This document shows, piece by piece, positions 1-14,300 of a stretch of DNA of 64,000 bases (position 1 is its first letter; every line of letters starts with the position of its first letter). Origin of the DNA: Pomacea canaliculata (lineage: Eukaryota; Mollusca; Gastropoda; Architaenioglossa; Ampullariidae); NCBI RefSeq assembly GCF_003073045.1, contig NC_037594.1:33490338-33554337 (forward strand), written 5' to 3'. The position numbers and the translations under genes are program-made. The notes under the pieces are model-generated. The model saw only the letters and a list, made by a program, of their open reading frames with translations, was not told where the DNA came from and made no database searches.

Positions 1-529
1 GCACTAGATCTTCACTGCATCAGTGACAAGTTCTTTATCTTGCTCCACTGGACCACTCAAGCTTGTGTGCTACTCCTGATGGTTTAATTTAATTACTTTC
101 ACTCTCTGTCCTTCCTTCGTGACTATCGTGAAAACAAAACTTACATTTCAAAGGAAGCTAAGGTAAACAACTTTATTTCTGACATTTTGTCGAAAATTGA
201 AGCATTGCAATCTTTTATGAAGAAAAATTAAAGATCTGTTATCATGATGTCATAATTATTGTCCACGATACAACAATCAAGAACAGTGACCACAAAATTA
301 CAAATATTTGGATGAAGCAGACAAAATCATATTCACACAAATAGTCAAAGGTAAGAAAAAGTTGTAGACAAGAGTATGTGATAAATTGTCTGACACTAGA
401 AGACTTTTTACAAGTAAAAACTGAATATTGAGACTGGATACTCACTCATATTTACGCACACATACGCGCGAACAGAGAGAGTGAAGAGAAGAAATGCTCA
501 TCTATATAAGACTACAATACACTGACTGT
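1..529. other. 3' flank of Reeler/DOMON gene
   Basis: No coding exon is visible. For the minus-strand gene that stops at 530 this is 3' UTR or downstream DNA. A minus-strand AATAAA (TTTATT on the plus strand, 172-177) is a possible polyadenylation signal about 350 bp past the stop. Confidence 0.4.
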
Positions 530-3500
530 TTAAGGCTTTAAAAGACACCAAGCGGCAAGACATAAAGCAGATGTGATCAAAGCCGAAGTGCCGGTAAGCA
601 TGGGAACAGCTCCACTGATGGTGAGCAGGTCCATCATGTCTGGCGAAATAGCGGTTTGCGTGTGCTTGCTGATCACATCAGTTCCTGCAAGGTGTCATAG
701 TTAAACACTTTGTAATGTTGAACAATCAAGAGAAGCAGTAGGAGATCCATAGCTTAGCCACCTGCATGTGCATGTTTAAACAAAATTTATACATAAACTG
801 TACTTCACTTATTATTAAAGGTATTCTTGTATGTTTTTCTATTATTTTCAAACTTTCTTGTGATGGCATTTACTTTTTGTCTAATTTTTCGTTGTACAGA
901 AACAGGAAAATTCAGAAAATTTAGAAATGAATGGGTAACATTAAAGTTAGTTATCTCCATTACTAATACCCATGGAATAACTAATTTAAAAACAGACCTG
1001 TGAGAATTAACTCCATTCTTAACTTAAAAGTTATTGATATTCATCTTCGTAAACATAAAAAACTTACATAGCGCCATATAACGGCCCTACGGGTAAGCGC
1101 AAGGCGAAAACAAAGAATCACATAAACACACACACGGACGCACACAATATTCCATGCAAACATGAAGTCTGTAGAATGCCATACGAGATGATCAAAGATG
1201 TGTTGCTAGCAGTTGCTACCATTAAGTACGAGTTGTTATTGTTGTTGTTGTAGTAATAACAATAACAATAACAATAACAATAACAACAGGGTAATATGCA
1301 GAATGTCTCTTTGAAAAGCCGTAAAGAGTTCACACACCCTCGGAAGGTAATAGGTGCAAATCCATAAATATAATACTTTCAAGACATTCAAAACTTGTCA
1401 TCATATTTCACGAGTTGCAAATCCACATGTTTGCGAGTATCGTAATGTGAAAGTCTAAAAGCCACATGCTTATGATGACAAAGGCCATGATAAATACTTT
1501 CTACTTTACTGAGAAAGTGTCAGAGACAAAGGTCAAACCCCTGACTAGTCAAGAATGTGTGTATGTGTGAGTGAGCGAAAGTTTTGCATGCAGTTTTACA
1601 CAAATAGTTATTTCCATTGACAAAATTATTTTAAAAAAACCAGTTCTCACTATTTTTTCCTGTCACGAAATTTCTTCACTCCCGGGATCACTTCTCTCCA
1701 CATGCGTCCTTCCTCTACGATTTTCGTTTCAGGTATACAAAAACTTTCGTTAACCAGTTCTATCACGTGATCATTTAGTTCAGTCCCTCAATTCACTCAC
1801 TCACACATTTTTGACCAGTCAGCGGCGAAAACCCTCGTCCCTGACATTAGATAATCTCATAATGATCAACATCATATTTTATTTCTTGCACTTCAGTGCA
1901 CTAAAGAAAATTACCTCGATAAAGAGGTCCCCATGCCAGGAAGAGGTAATATTTCTCTTTCCCGAGGTCGAAAGTCCTTGAACTGCCATCTTCCTTGATG
2001 GAGACCAGCTTTGCTGTGCTGTTGAACGTGCAGTACACCCTGCCATTCTGTTGCTTTGTGGACAGGTTGGACAGACCAATCTGTAATAATAACCGTGCTA
2101 TAGTCATTTTTCCTTCTCCTCATCAAGGTCTTTGAAACCAAAATCGCTTGATAGAATATGATGAGACATGCAAGCATTTCAAATTTTGCTCGTCTCAGAG
2201 TCCATGAGTCTGGTGGTTGTCGGGAGTCCAGTGTCAGGTGTCTAGAGTAGCACGTGGACGGAGAGCTCAGGTCTCTCCTTTCTTTGTTCGCACTAAATAG
2301 TCATTCTTGCGGGATAGACAGGGGATTCCTAAATTTCCTATTGGGTATATAAAACAGTTTTTATTCTTTTTGCACAGACTCAAACTCGAGGCATCGCGCT
2401 CCTTGTCTTTACTAGAGTGAACTAAGCATTAGTGTAGTTAGCTGCTTCCCACATGCACAATAATATTAATAATAAACTCCATCCTCATCACAATTATCGT
2501 CTTTGTGAATGCCGTCCAAAGGAAAGTAAATCTAGCAGAAATACTTGATCTTTAAAAATAAAACTGTTTTGTTATTGTTGGGTCGAATCAGGAAAACATG
2601 ACTCATCAATGATTAATCCATTGAAGTTTCTCTCTTCGCAGCATATCCACTGTTAACTAAATATTGTTGCCAAGACACCAATAATCCTTAATCTAGAAGA
2701 GTCAACGAAAAACTTGCTGAAATAGTTCTAAGCTGCCCGCATGCCTAAAGCAGAAACGAACAGAAGCTGTCATGTATCCGAGTTTATGAGTGCAAATCCA
2801 TCGTAAAAAGTCGAATCACAGCAGATGTATAATGTTAATATAATTTTTGCCATGTCTATTAGGCGAAGGGACATCTCTCTCATACATTCACAAAATATCA
2901 AAAACATCAAGGACAACTCCAGCTTACCGTGTACTGTTTGTTGGTGGTCTTTCTAGTGGTGGGGTTATAACTCATTTGTACTGTCTGGTGTCCGGGAAGA
3001 GCGGTGCATATTACGACCTGGTCATCACCCTTGGCAACAAAACATTCAGAAATCCGTCAGGCAGATGTCTTCAACCCATTCGTAGTACACTTTGCGACGT
3101 GATTTGTGAAAGATTGTAAGAATCCAAAGGAATTATAAAGCTTAGACGCTATTTCTGGTTTCTCTGTGTCAATAGGACTTTGTGATGAGTATTTTTTATT
3201 CTAATATTATTATAATAAAGAAAAAATAACTTCTTTATTTAAGAGGGTAGTGGAATAAGCCAAGCATGCTTTTATCTTCTAGCCACTACAGGTACAGGAG
3301 AAGACAAATCAATAAGTTACTACTAAACTAATACAATAATAATAAGCTATGGAATTAACAGAAAGTATAATGGAAAACGTACAAAAGTGGTAGCCATTAA
3401 CTCATATTTACAGCGGTCCTGGAGTCGGGAAGTATTTCAAAACCTTTATGGCTTTGAATTCTAATGCAAGAATTCTTTTGAAGTGTGTCTGTGTGTGTTT

Positions 3501-6500
3501 TGCACACAATGTTGCAGTTTATCATGGAGCCTTGTCGCAACCCTCTCAAACATCTTCAAACATATCCAATAAGAGTGTCGGAGACAGAAATCTTCGCTCA
3601 GTCATATTCATTTAATGACAAAATCCATGCCGAATTTCTTGCAAACATTACCTGACCATTAGTTAGACACTTGACCTACCATGCTCCTGTCCTCGGAAAA
3701 GCCAACTGCCACGTAGAAATCTTGACCCTCTGCTGTCAACTCGAAGGTAAAGAGGTCACCGCTTGACCTGTAGGACAAAGCCGCTACACAGTCATCGCCA
3801 GAACAGGTGGTCTTACTTGATCCCGGATACAGAAAGCAGCCCTTGCTTGTCCCACACTCGTCCCAGTCTGGCAAGCCTGGCAGCGTCGTTACTGGTGGAA
3901 CCTGAAGTCAAGAAAAATAAACAAAATAAGGTGTGAAAGAGTTTTCTCAGGTCTAATGTGAAAAAGTCCTTGAATTAAATCATCATAGTTCCAACTGGAT
4001 TTTCCAAGCGAAGGACAGCACATGCTGAGGACCATCAAATGAACTCCAGAATACACATAGGTAAATATGTTCTGCCTGTGTCATAATACACGGTTCCTTG
4101 TTGCAGAGAAGCACGAGTAAGCTCAATTCAAACAACACACTTGTTTTGTTGTATCTGTCGATCCTTTACCCCATTTCCTGGGATAAATATTAGAAAAAGT
4201 ATTCCTAAATGAGAGATGTCCACACACACACACAAATTGATGAGTGAATAACGGGAATTTCAAAGTGATACTGGTTAGAGGTAAACAGAAAGGATGCCGC
4301 TCACTGTGTGGACAGGTGGTTGGATATTGTTGTTATTCGATGTTCTCAGTGTAGCCGTGATGTCGTACCAAATAACAGTCTTGTTCTCCACTACTGTCGC
4401 ACTGTATACAATGAGATCAAACTTCATTACACGCTGCATGGAGCTAGATTATACCTGATTACAATTGTATCCAGTACAATCGTAATTGATTAAAAGCTGT
4501 ATACTGTAGAGCTAGATCACAATTACACGTTGATAGCAGTTATATCGCTATTGATTACACAAATAATCACATTAATTGCTGCTTCACACGCTTAGCCAGT
4601 TTATACAGCAACAACTGGAATAACAAGTGATGCCACACAGTCTAATTAGTAACGAATAAATAGAACAATTCAACTACTATATCAAACAGCTCGATCGTTT
4701 TTCATACAGAAATTACTAAGATAAATATGAATGAAACTACAAAAACAAAAGAAGTCAAATGCAATTTCCTAAGTTCTTTGCTTACATGAATGAAAACAGC
4801 CCTTACTGAAAGACGATGTCACCTGCATTCTGGGTGGGGGCGGTCCATGTGGCATTAACAACGGCACGCGTCGCATTTGTGGCATGACCGAGCATTTTCT
4901 GAAACAGCAATACTTCCATCTTTTACACCAGGTCGAACAAGTGAAGACTGAGTCATTACAATATTTGATCGTTGACTGACATCTTTCCGGGATACACTTA
5001 TTTATTTTGTAAGCGATCTGAGACTTCGTCGGGTAGACACTAGACTCGCACTCCAATCGAAATTTTGATCGAGAGATTTAAGCTTCCTGCCTGTCGCATG
5101 ATACACAATATATGCAATCTTTGCAAATCAAGTATAATCGGGACTAATAAAGTTCATACCCTAAAAGTATTCAGTGTTTCTGAAAAAATTAAAAACATTA
5201 AAAAAAGTTACGTTACGATGTATAGGTCACAATTTACTGGTGTATGTCTAATTTCATTTTAATTGTAGTGGGTATCTGCAACAACTCACCATCCTCTGTG
5301 CACGATTCTGTCCAGGGAACATGCAAACTAGGTTTGGACTTTCACATACCTAAGGATTTTGCAATATACCTGAGGTTGTCCGAGACAAGTGATGACTTTA
5401 GAGTCGCCATCAGTAGTATTGAAGATACCGAGCAGTTCTTCGGGGTTGGTCGAGTTGTTCACTCGGCGGGCCGTAACTTGGAATCCTTTGAATGTACGGT
5501 TTGGACTTGTTGCGATGATCTCAACTGCAAATATCAAGAATGTTGTGCTGGATAAGTTTCTTCAGTGATTTTGAAAGGTACACATACAGCAAAGCATGCA
5601 GTATTGACAGTTACAGCTGCAGTGAATTAAAGCCAAAATTTGGTCAGTTATATTATGCAGGACAGATTGAAGAAAAGGGAGGCTATGCAGCGAAAACGAA
5701 AGTGCTTGGTCTGCGATAAATAATCTCCCTTTACTAGGTGTCTGCAATTAAAAAAAAAGGTATCGAGTACACATTTTTTAATCAACTGAATGGGCTTCTA
5801 TAAATAATACAAATGAATCTTGTTTTCTGACAAATAAATAGAGAGTAAGTGGCACATGGAGTGATAGATAAATAAGCGTGCTTCATCTACTTAACGGCTA
5901 CATCACTGGTGTCTATTTAAAAAAAAAACTTTTCTGCATACAAAGCAGAAAGGACAGTAATAAAAATTGAAATGAGAATGCTGCTGAACCAGTTCGTTTG
6001 AAAACAATGGAAAGATCTAAATGATAAAGAAAGGAAATGTTATTTCTTAGAAACTGTTTTATATCTTCCATGCCAAGTTAAATTTTCCTCACAAGGAAGC
6101 TGAGAGGATATACTTAAACCAAAATATAATAAACTCACCATAGCAGCTTGTCAACTTCATTTTTTGGGGGGCCAAAACTTTCTTAAGAATTTGTGAGACG
6201 GGCTTGCGATGGATCCATTAATATGTGATATGTGGTGGTATGTGTAAAACTAACCCTGACACTAACCATCATCACCGACAAGAGAGAAAGCAGCTGACAG
6301 GTATCTTTACCGCAGGTTTGGATTTCTAGGCGGATGAATCTTTGATATTTTCTCTTGCTAAAAATCCTGCCTTCAATGCTTCAGTCCTAACTAACATCTC
6401 TGGTGCTACCGATGAATGGAACTTAAAGACTTTTGTCAAGTGAGAATATGCTGTTCAGCTGACCTGGTAATACTTATCTGTTTTCCATGTATATAATATT

Positions 6501-9500
6501 GCGTTAGGCTAAAAGAATAAGTAATCTCTCAGACATACTTTAATTTCATAAAAGTTTTCTTTAAGTTTCTAAGTGAAAGGTTCTCAAGTGATAAAGACTG
6601 GTATTTTCTCGTTCAGTTAACAAACATCATTATACCATTGTTAATCGTACAAAAATATGCACAGTATCTAAAGAAGTATACCTGTGATTTGCTGTCCAGG
6701 TGCATAAGTGGTTGCTGAAAGGCGAAGCTCGAAGGGCGGCGTTCCTGTTTGAATGTCACTCGAATGTTTTGGGTAGAGGGTAAGACAGGTGCTGCTTGGT
6801 GGCCCATTATGATAAGCTCCAGCTTTCCACAGGGCTGCTGAGTTTAAAGGACCCCGATTAAAGATCCAATTACTGTACTGGGTAAATCTCCGTACAACAT
6901 AATCCTTCCATTCCGCTCTCGAGATATTCTTTTAGAAACATCAACCTGTTCTACGACACTATATTCATATCCATGTACAATGTTTGCAATAGTGGGAAAG
7001 TGCTTCTACCTCAAAGTGATTTCGCACTCTATGGGGGAAAAGGGGAAAGTAGGAGGGGTAAAACAGGAGTAAACAGAGGAGACCCCAGTCGGCAAGCTCT
7101 GTGAGTGACCCGATCTCAACCATGAGCCTCTTTTTGCAGAGGTGACAAGCGAGCACCAACCACTCCACTACCGGGTGCCCTTAACCCGAATACAATCCTG
7201 ACGTATGGGTTGAATATCTCGAGAACAAAAGGTGTGTATTCCTACAGAAATATGCTTCTTCTCTGAGCGTTACCATTCGAGAATGCTCTTCTCTACAAAC
7301 ATCGCCCCCAAATCGGCCCTTGCCATAATATAGCCTCAGTTGCTGGCACGGCGTAAAACACCATCCCCCCCCCCCCAAAAAAAAAAAAAAAAAAAAAAAA
7401 ATCGGCCTAGCAGCGGTGAAGTAGATAACATCAGTAATGACAGCACACCGGTTGAGCAAACACTTCTGCCAATTGCATTAAAGTTTGCAGTTCTTAAGGT
7501 GACATTCCGAGAAATATGCTAGAGGGCTTATGAAAGTCAGGAGGTCCGTACCACCAAAATCATGCCCCCGTTACACTCTCTTTCTCTCACATGAAGATGC
7601 TTAAGTTCTGTTTTCTGAAGGAAATACGCGTTTGCTTGGGTATATCTTAGTTTTATACTGCTGGAAGCAAGTCTTAGGGAAATAATCGCTATTTTTTAAA
7701 GTATAAAAATAAAATCGGGGAGAAAGAAACAAAAATCTGGTCTTTGAGGTCTGAATATTATCAGTCACAGGAGAAAAGCAAAATTAACGGAAAGAGTTAC
7801 ATCTTCCCACACTTAAGTATTGGTAAAAAATTATCCAGGTTAGTCCATCATCATTATTTCAGATAGGCGTAGACAAATTACATGAAATATATATCTATGT
7901 AGAATCTACTTTTAACCCCAAGACTTTTTTGTTGCACAAACAGCTGTACGGGAGGAAAAACAAATCCAATATATTTCCAATACATTTTCCATTATAACGA
8001 GACCAAAGGTTGGATACTTCAACATTGTGCATGGTTAAGTACGGCCTTTAGGGCCACGTATTGCTACTGACCCAAAATTGTTATCAGAAGCACTTTTATT
8101 AGTGGGTTCACAGTGAACTATTCGTAGAGTAGGCAGTTTATCACCCTTTGATACATAAGCAGGTACAAATCCCACGCCCTAGTGGCGCTATATTTCAATC
8201 ACCTTTGGCTTTCTCTACTAAATCATGTCCACATTCTTACTGGGGTGAACTTTCAGTGTAGAAAATTCTTTCTCACTGGAACGAGCAAATGGCGAGCCTG
8301 CGCTCATCTGTTGGAAAGTGAAACATATAAACCTCACTAACTCTCCGATCTTTTAAAGCAGATGGTAAACGACTATTATTTTTATTGCATTGAGAAATAG
8401 CAGCGTCGGAGAATACCCTAAAGTCTAAAGGTGTGCCACTAAATGCCTAAAATTCTTGCAGAAGGTTTAATCTTTTTAACTGTAAACTTGTTTCTTCTTC
8501 TCGTGGGTAAAAATGTATTACTCGAGACTCTAAACATAAGCACTTGAATAATGTATCCGGCATATCTCACCGAAGAGAGAAGAGTGCAACATGGAGTTGT
8601 GTGTGGTTAATGAACTGTCTTTAATCAGTCGGGTGATAGGGATATCCTAGTTTGTTTTGCATCAGTTAAAATTAAAGTTACCAATATCATGTGCTTTAAA
8701 CAGCCAGTCTGATTGGTGATTCCTCTCCATATTCGCATTAGTTTTTAATGTCGATGTCGACAAATACAAAACATTTTTATTAAACCCTTTCAGGAATTTA
8801 TCATTTATCGACTATGTGAATATTACATGAGACAGTACATAATACATAAAAAAGGGGTGTCCCAGCCATGATCTTACTGTGTATGGGGATTGCCGCCGGA
8901 ATTATAAAAAAGTGCAGATATCGTGCTGTTCTGGCTCGGGGAACTCTCAATCTACCACTTCTGTCTGTGTGTCTGTTTTAACTAGCAAATAATATGGGTA
9001 CTTAGAATCGAACTCTCTTCTAAAGAACTGATGACCCTATTTTTGGCTACCTATGTCCTCTAGACCAGGTGTGGGCAAAGTTTTCTTTTTGCAGGCCAGT
9101 CTCGAAATTCTAAGCTGTTTGGTGAGCGGGTCACATACCAAATTCTACGCCAATCGAGTACACTAAACCTAGTAAAAGTGCGATGGAAGAAAATGAGCAT
9201 ATGATGGTGTTTACTTAACAAATTTTATTAAAAAAAAAAATGAAACTGTTTGAAATCTCTCATGACGGCCTGATGCTCGTCCATCATCCGTAACAGGAGG
9301 TCGGACTTGTGTGCTTCATCATCGACAATGTCTGTTCGCACACATTCTTCGATATAATCATCTCAACCCCCATCCCATCCCATCATTTTGGCAACTTCTT
9401 TTGATTCCTTTTCTTACATAACAAATTGAAGAGTGGGATAACGTTTTAGGGAATAAAAGAATCCGTCAACACGGTGGTCAAACTATGTTGAAACGAAACG

Positions 9501-11232
9501 ATTAGTCATCTTGCTCGACATGTTGTCGCCAGCCTTTTCTTTGAAGGCAGCCGCCACAGATCCTCTCTCACGACTCCATCAGACATGTCAACCGCGTTAT
9601 TTGTTATCTTTGTATCTTATCTGTCTTAGAATGTTAGGTACTGTAGATTTCTTAGGCTAAGTTGTATTCAATAAATGAAATTTCAATCTAATTAACTTAA
9701 AATGAAAACAAGTTCACATCATGTCAGATGTCTGGGTTAGGTCCAATGGAGTCAGAGGGCTGTACTTTGCCCACCCTGTTCTCTACCCTGGACTAGACCC
9801 GTGGACCAGTGTAGTTCCTTAAGGCACGGAATGCAGACAGTTTTATTATTTGATGAAGTGACACATCTAGGTACTTTTTTTTACTTTCAGCTGCTAACGT
9901 GAGATAAATTACAGACCCCTTAGTGCAAAGTTCAAGTAACTGTCTTGAACTCTTGCTTTACTTTTTGTGACCGAGTAGCCTTGGAACAGAAGTGTAGGGG
10001 TGAAATCCTGCTTGACAGAGGACGAATTTTGAGGTTTGTGCTATGACTCAGCAAAAGAAGAAAAATGAAGGGAGAGCGAACTAGAATGATAGAGAGCTAG
10101 GAATGGAAAAGAGTGAAAAAATAATGATTTACAGTAAATTCTCTTCCATATTTTTGTTATTTACTTACATCACACCTCTCCGTCGCCTTTGTCAAATACA
10201 ATAGTTCAGTGACACTGACCCATCCTTTAAAAGAAAATCCGGGAACACGACAGTGGAACTATTCATTAAAATCTCCACCTCAGCGAGAAACCCAATGTTA
10301 ACATCCTGCTTCGCTGCCTACTACTAGCAGCTCAGAGCAAGATTTTATGGGTGGTCACAGGCAAAACAATTACGGAAATTGCTTTCTAGTAGCTCAACTG
10401 AAAGACTAGAGTTTCCCGTTATATTCGTGGATAGCATAAAAGAATATTTTTTAACATGTGTTGGTTGTGTTGGTCTTTGTAGCCGACTGCTGTTAGTCGC
10501 AAAAGTTGAACAACTTTTATTTCCCACAATACCTGGCAGAGCAACTAGTACTGCAACCCACCACCAGACATTTCTTAACAAACTGTGTACACGACATTTA
10601 GCTGCCGACCGGGGATCTGTTTATACAAGGCTTCACCTACACCTCTCTTTTTGCGACACAGGTAAAAACTTCCATTTTCTAGCGAAGGCTTCATTCTCTG
10701 TGCACAGAGTGAACTGTCTAACAAAAGTTATCCTAAGGTTTGAGAGGGGCGAAAACAATTAATATCTATGAAAGCCCTGCCTGACTCCCAGTGTGTTGTC
10801 TGTCTGTTCTCTAGCGTGAGAAAAATGTGCGAAGTCAAGGTCTGTTGTGGACAAAGTTTGACAAAATTTATATAAGATAGTTATATAAGACTTTGCCAAA
10901 ATCAGTCAAAAATTGGACTACATTTTTTCCGAGTAAAGCGTTTGAGCTCAGAGACAAATGTGTGTTGTATAAAGAAAGCATCTTCTTTTTAGGCTGGTGA
11001 ATGTTTCTCCAGTCTTCAGCAGTCGCACAAACAAACATACAAAACTGCGTGCACAAGTGTATACATTGATAAATTACATACAAACATGCATATGTACACA
11101 CAGAGCTGAAAAAAGCAGGTATTCTAATGCAAATAGATAAAAAAAAAACCATTTAACCAGCACTGATGAACAATGAAGCATCCATCAACAGTACTTACCA
11201 GCTATAACAACAAAGCACGCGAAGACTTGCAT
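530..11232 (-). CDS. Reeler + DOMON secreted protein, FRRS1-like ectodomain
   Basis: Minus-strand gene built from phase-consistent exons: 11199-11232 (start, MQVFACFVVIA), 6682-6837, 5370-5524, 4807-4898, 3680-3901, about 2928-3056, 1915-2080 and 530-684. The first exons give a signal peptide followed by a Reeler domain (AYHNGPPSSTC, then FKGFQVTARRV, then NATWTAPTQNAGDIVF). A DOMON domain follows (CFLYPG, DFYVAVGFSEDRSM, ECFVAKGDDQVV, NGRVYCTF). The last exon encodes ISKHTQTAISP and a 30-residue hydrophobic C-terminus, typical of a GPI signal or membrane tail. In FRRS1 proteins the same ectodomain precedes a cytochrome b561 membrane domain; none is seen here, so reductase activity is not supported. 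DOMON domains bind haem or sugars in other families. One short exon is missing between 3902 and 4806, because the phases do not join. The 2928-3056 exon has no canonical acceptor at its 5' edge. Introns hold a SINE and a hAT relic. Family assignment is firm; substrate is unknown. Confidence 0.8.
1233..1288. repeat. (TTG/TAACAA)n microsatellite
   Basis: GTTGTTGTT changes into repeated AATAAC units. It lies in the last intron of the Reeler/DOMON gene. No function is seen. Confidence 0.8.
6990..7183 (-). mobile_element. tRNA-derived SINE, copy 1
   Basis: On the minus strand the copy begins GGGCACCCGGTAGTGGAGTGG. It contains an A-box-like TAGTGGAGTGG and a degenerate B box (GGTTGAGATCG) about 50 bp further on. 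A body ending GTGCGAAATCACTTTGAGG follows. The same head and GCGAAATCAC body motif occur on the plus strand near 42,964, so this is a dispersed family. It lies in the first intron of the Reeler/DOMON gene. Confidence 0.7.
7365..7401. repeat. Homopolymer C12-A25 tract
   Basis: A run of C joins directly to a run of A. It is intronic, and its length is likely unreliable in the assembly. The open frames across it are artefacts of low complexity. Confidence 0.85.
9066..9778. mobile_element. Non-autonomous hAT element, about 713 bp
   Basis: The ends are CAGGTGTGGGCAAAG and, inverted, CAGGGTGGGCAAAG, the usual hAT CAGNNNTGGGCAA type. The flanks TCCTCTAGAC and TTCTCTACCC match only partly, so the target duplication is degraded and the copy is old. 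No transposase frame is left. It is intronic to the Reeler/DOMON gene. Confidence 0.6.
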
Positions 11233-11392
11233 GGCTCCAACTCAAACCGATGAGAAGTGTCAACTAGAACATACCTTCCGAAAGAAAAGAACACTAATGA
11301 AAACAACTTATCCTGTTGTTAAAATGCAGCCGCGACACAGTCCAAGGCTGGGAAGAGATAAAAGTGTATGACAATCGTTGGGCTGGCCCGGC

Positions 11393-11399
11393 TTATATA
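11393..11399 (-). promoter_or_regulatory. TATA box of Reeler/DOMON gene
   Basis: The minus strand reads CTATATAAGCC about 165 bp upstream of the start codon at 11232. That predicts transcription starting around 11,365 and a 5' UTR of roughly 130 nt. It is the best TATA match near the first exon. Confidence 0.6.
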
Positions 11400-14300
11400 G
11401 AGAGGCGGAGTGAAGCAGCTTTGGAGAGAGGGATGACGCTGCACAATTAGTGACCAGCCTTCACTAGCTACACACCACAGTTGTCAGGCACAGATACTCC
11501 TCCTTGTACCGAAGGAGTAGCAAAGGAAGTATTTGAAAGAGATGAACAACCGGTTCGCACTGCAGTTGGCAGTTTCTCTGTTCGTCAATTATCTGAACTT
11601 TTCTTAGCTCTGAGGCAATGAATCTCAATACAAAGATAATTGCCGGACCTGTGGTGTAAAACAAGTAATGCAAACAAGGTGAAGGGAGATGGGAGATGGT
11701 GACAGAAGAAAAGGAAGGAAGAAAGAGAAGAAGAAACAAGGGAGAGAATGAGGGAAAATAAGAGGAAGAAGACAAATGGAAAAATGGACAGGGTGAGGGA
11801 GTCGTAAAGAAAAAGAGATTCACCTATACGTTACTGTGTTCATGTACGGTAATGTTCATCATCGTGTCATTATCTGACTTTTTGTTTTCATGTTTATTTT
11901 GCGGGTGGGGTTTCTTTCTTAGTCTGCTGGCTTCTCGCCGCCAGTCATCTGCTTGTTGTTGTTGTGTATCAGCTCTGTGCACTAGGAGTTGCTGTGAACA
12001 GTTTGTAACGGAATAACGGAAAAGGACGTGACACAGAGTGACGCACCGCACATTCCATTCATTTTATTCTGTCAACCAGTCCGGATGAACAGACAGGGGA
12101 CGTGTTTTGATGATAGACTCAGGCAGAGGTCGTTACACGTTATAGCGTTTGTTGTGTATACTAGTCAAAACAAAGTTCTGTAGATAGATAAACACAAGGG
12201 AAAAAGAACCTCACTTTTTCTGATTTGCACTTGCTAAAGTTAGTGCGTGTACGTGTGTGTGTACGTGTGTGTGTACGCGCGCGTGTGTGTGTGTGTATAC
12301 GTGTGTGTACGTATGTGTGTATGTGTTTGTATACGTGTGTGTGTGCTACATGTGTGACTTTAAAGGATGTATGTGCACCAAACAAAAAAGCCTATTAATG
12401 TGTACACTACAAGCAACTGTCTCGTCACCGGGCAAGCCACACCTGTTGAGCAATTACTTGTTGTGCAGACGGGGCGGCTAATAACGGTACTTGACTCTGT
12501 CTGACTTTACAAGTTGACATTGCCCGTCAGAAGCTATCTCTGCTCTGTTTAATTTGACGAACGAAAAATTCCCTTTGTGCAAAAGTCTCTCCGCTGTCTA
12601 CGTCACATAAAATTCTTATTCTTATTATTTTTGGTATAAGTGGTTGAAATACTTGTTTACACTAATAATATTTAAGCGTTTTTACTTGTATTTCACTTTT
12701 GAGAATGAACGTGAAACTTCGATTAAACGCCTCTTTGAATTTATTTACCTACACAGCCTTATATCACACAATTCTTTTTAGGTCGACTTCGGCCACACGT
12801 AACAACTGCCGTAGTCCACAGTATATCCGGTTGTTGCACCTGTGATGCAGGTAATACAACAAAGTTCATCCGGGTGCAGCGATTAGGTTGTGTTTGAACA
12901 TGCACAGTTTTATTTGTGCAGTTTATTCTGGTTCTGAAAACTGCTGCTATAGCACTATAAATGGAGACATTTCGCGATCGACTTATCCTCCTTCTCTCTC
13001 TCCGGTTGATGCTGGTTGCTGGCAATGCTGTGATTGGTGTACTAGTATGACGTACTACACTCGTCGAGGCGCTCGTTCATCGCAGGTGCGAATCGCGTAC
13101 TTTGTTACCAGATCATTAATTAGAGGATGGATTTTGGAGACTGAAATTGACAGGTTAGTTTTCTATCGCCCATGTCTATCAATATTTACAAAACAATCGT
13201 GAACTATTCTGGTTGGTATTTAACACATAGTGAAGTGAGCGGTTTTAAATTAAAATTTAATGGGGAAAAACATTGACAAACTTTCCCCTATACAATCAAC
13301 GGCATTACAGGAGAAATAGAAGGCATTACAGCAATATGTAATGATGTAACTCGTAGTCAGAGTCGAAGCTAGGCTGTGTCCGCCATGTTTCCGTCTGATC
13401 ATGGAATGCAGATGTTTTACATCAGGCCAACCTATCTGTACGTATATTTTGTACACTGTTGTTTGTTGTGCATGCGATGACTAACAGTAGAAGCAGCAGA
13501 AAAAAATATAGTAATATTAGTAAAAGAAATATTAGCAGTCATGCCTTGACTCAGCATCGGAATGAACTTGTTAATAACAAGCTATGCTACAATAGTTACT
13601 CTCTTTGTATACTAAATTTCAAGATATTTAAATTTTAGTCAAACCATGTATTTTTGTCAGACGTGATTTGACATCGAATTCATTTCTCTCTCGGTGGTAA
13701 GAAAAAAAAAGAAATTGTGTGTGAACATGACCAGATACAGTGTATTGTGATCAGCTGCTTAAGGATTTCATCTCCATTACAACCACGGACAAGGGACTAG
13801 GACAAGTAGGTCTATTTACTTGTTCTTGTCAACAAAATATGGAGATGCATCTCATAACTTATTAACTTTTCATGTTGGGAAATGGAGAAGTATGATGTCA
13901 CAGTTGTACGAAATGGAAGCTGTGTTGTCGCCAATGAGTGCTTGAGACTCCTACATATGGTCTTTGGCATATACAGACAGTGAGCTGCTTGGTTAGTTGG
14001 TTGGCTGGTTTGACAAGGGCACAATAAACTGTTACTAAAATAAGATAAAATAAATTATGACATCAACAGAGATTGTCAGGGGTGTGATTGACACATCTAT
14101 ATATTGCGTTGGACGTAGGTACACGCTGGACGTCACCTACGATAAAACATTTTGTCCACTAACCCTGATCTGAACAGAGGTATAAGAGCGTAGAAGAAAG
14201 TTACTTCTCAAAATCTGGCTGATTTCCCCTTTCCAATGTGTATAAATTAATGTTAATCTCATGTTTATGTACAACCAGATGACGCAGCTGTCCCTCGTGG

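Noticed and set aside
3057-3059. TGA in the DOMON exon as a selenocysteine codon
   Set aside because: DOMON proteins are not known selenoproteins and no SECIS-like hairpin was evident. A splice or sequence irregularity is simpler.
12161-12481. Long frames across the GT repeat
   Set aside because: Dinucleotide repeat artefact.
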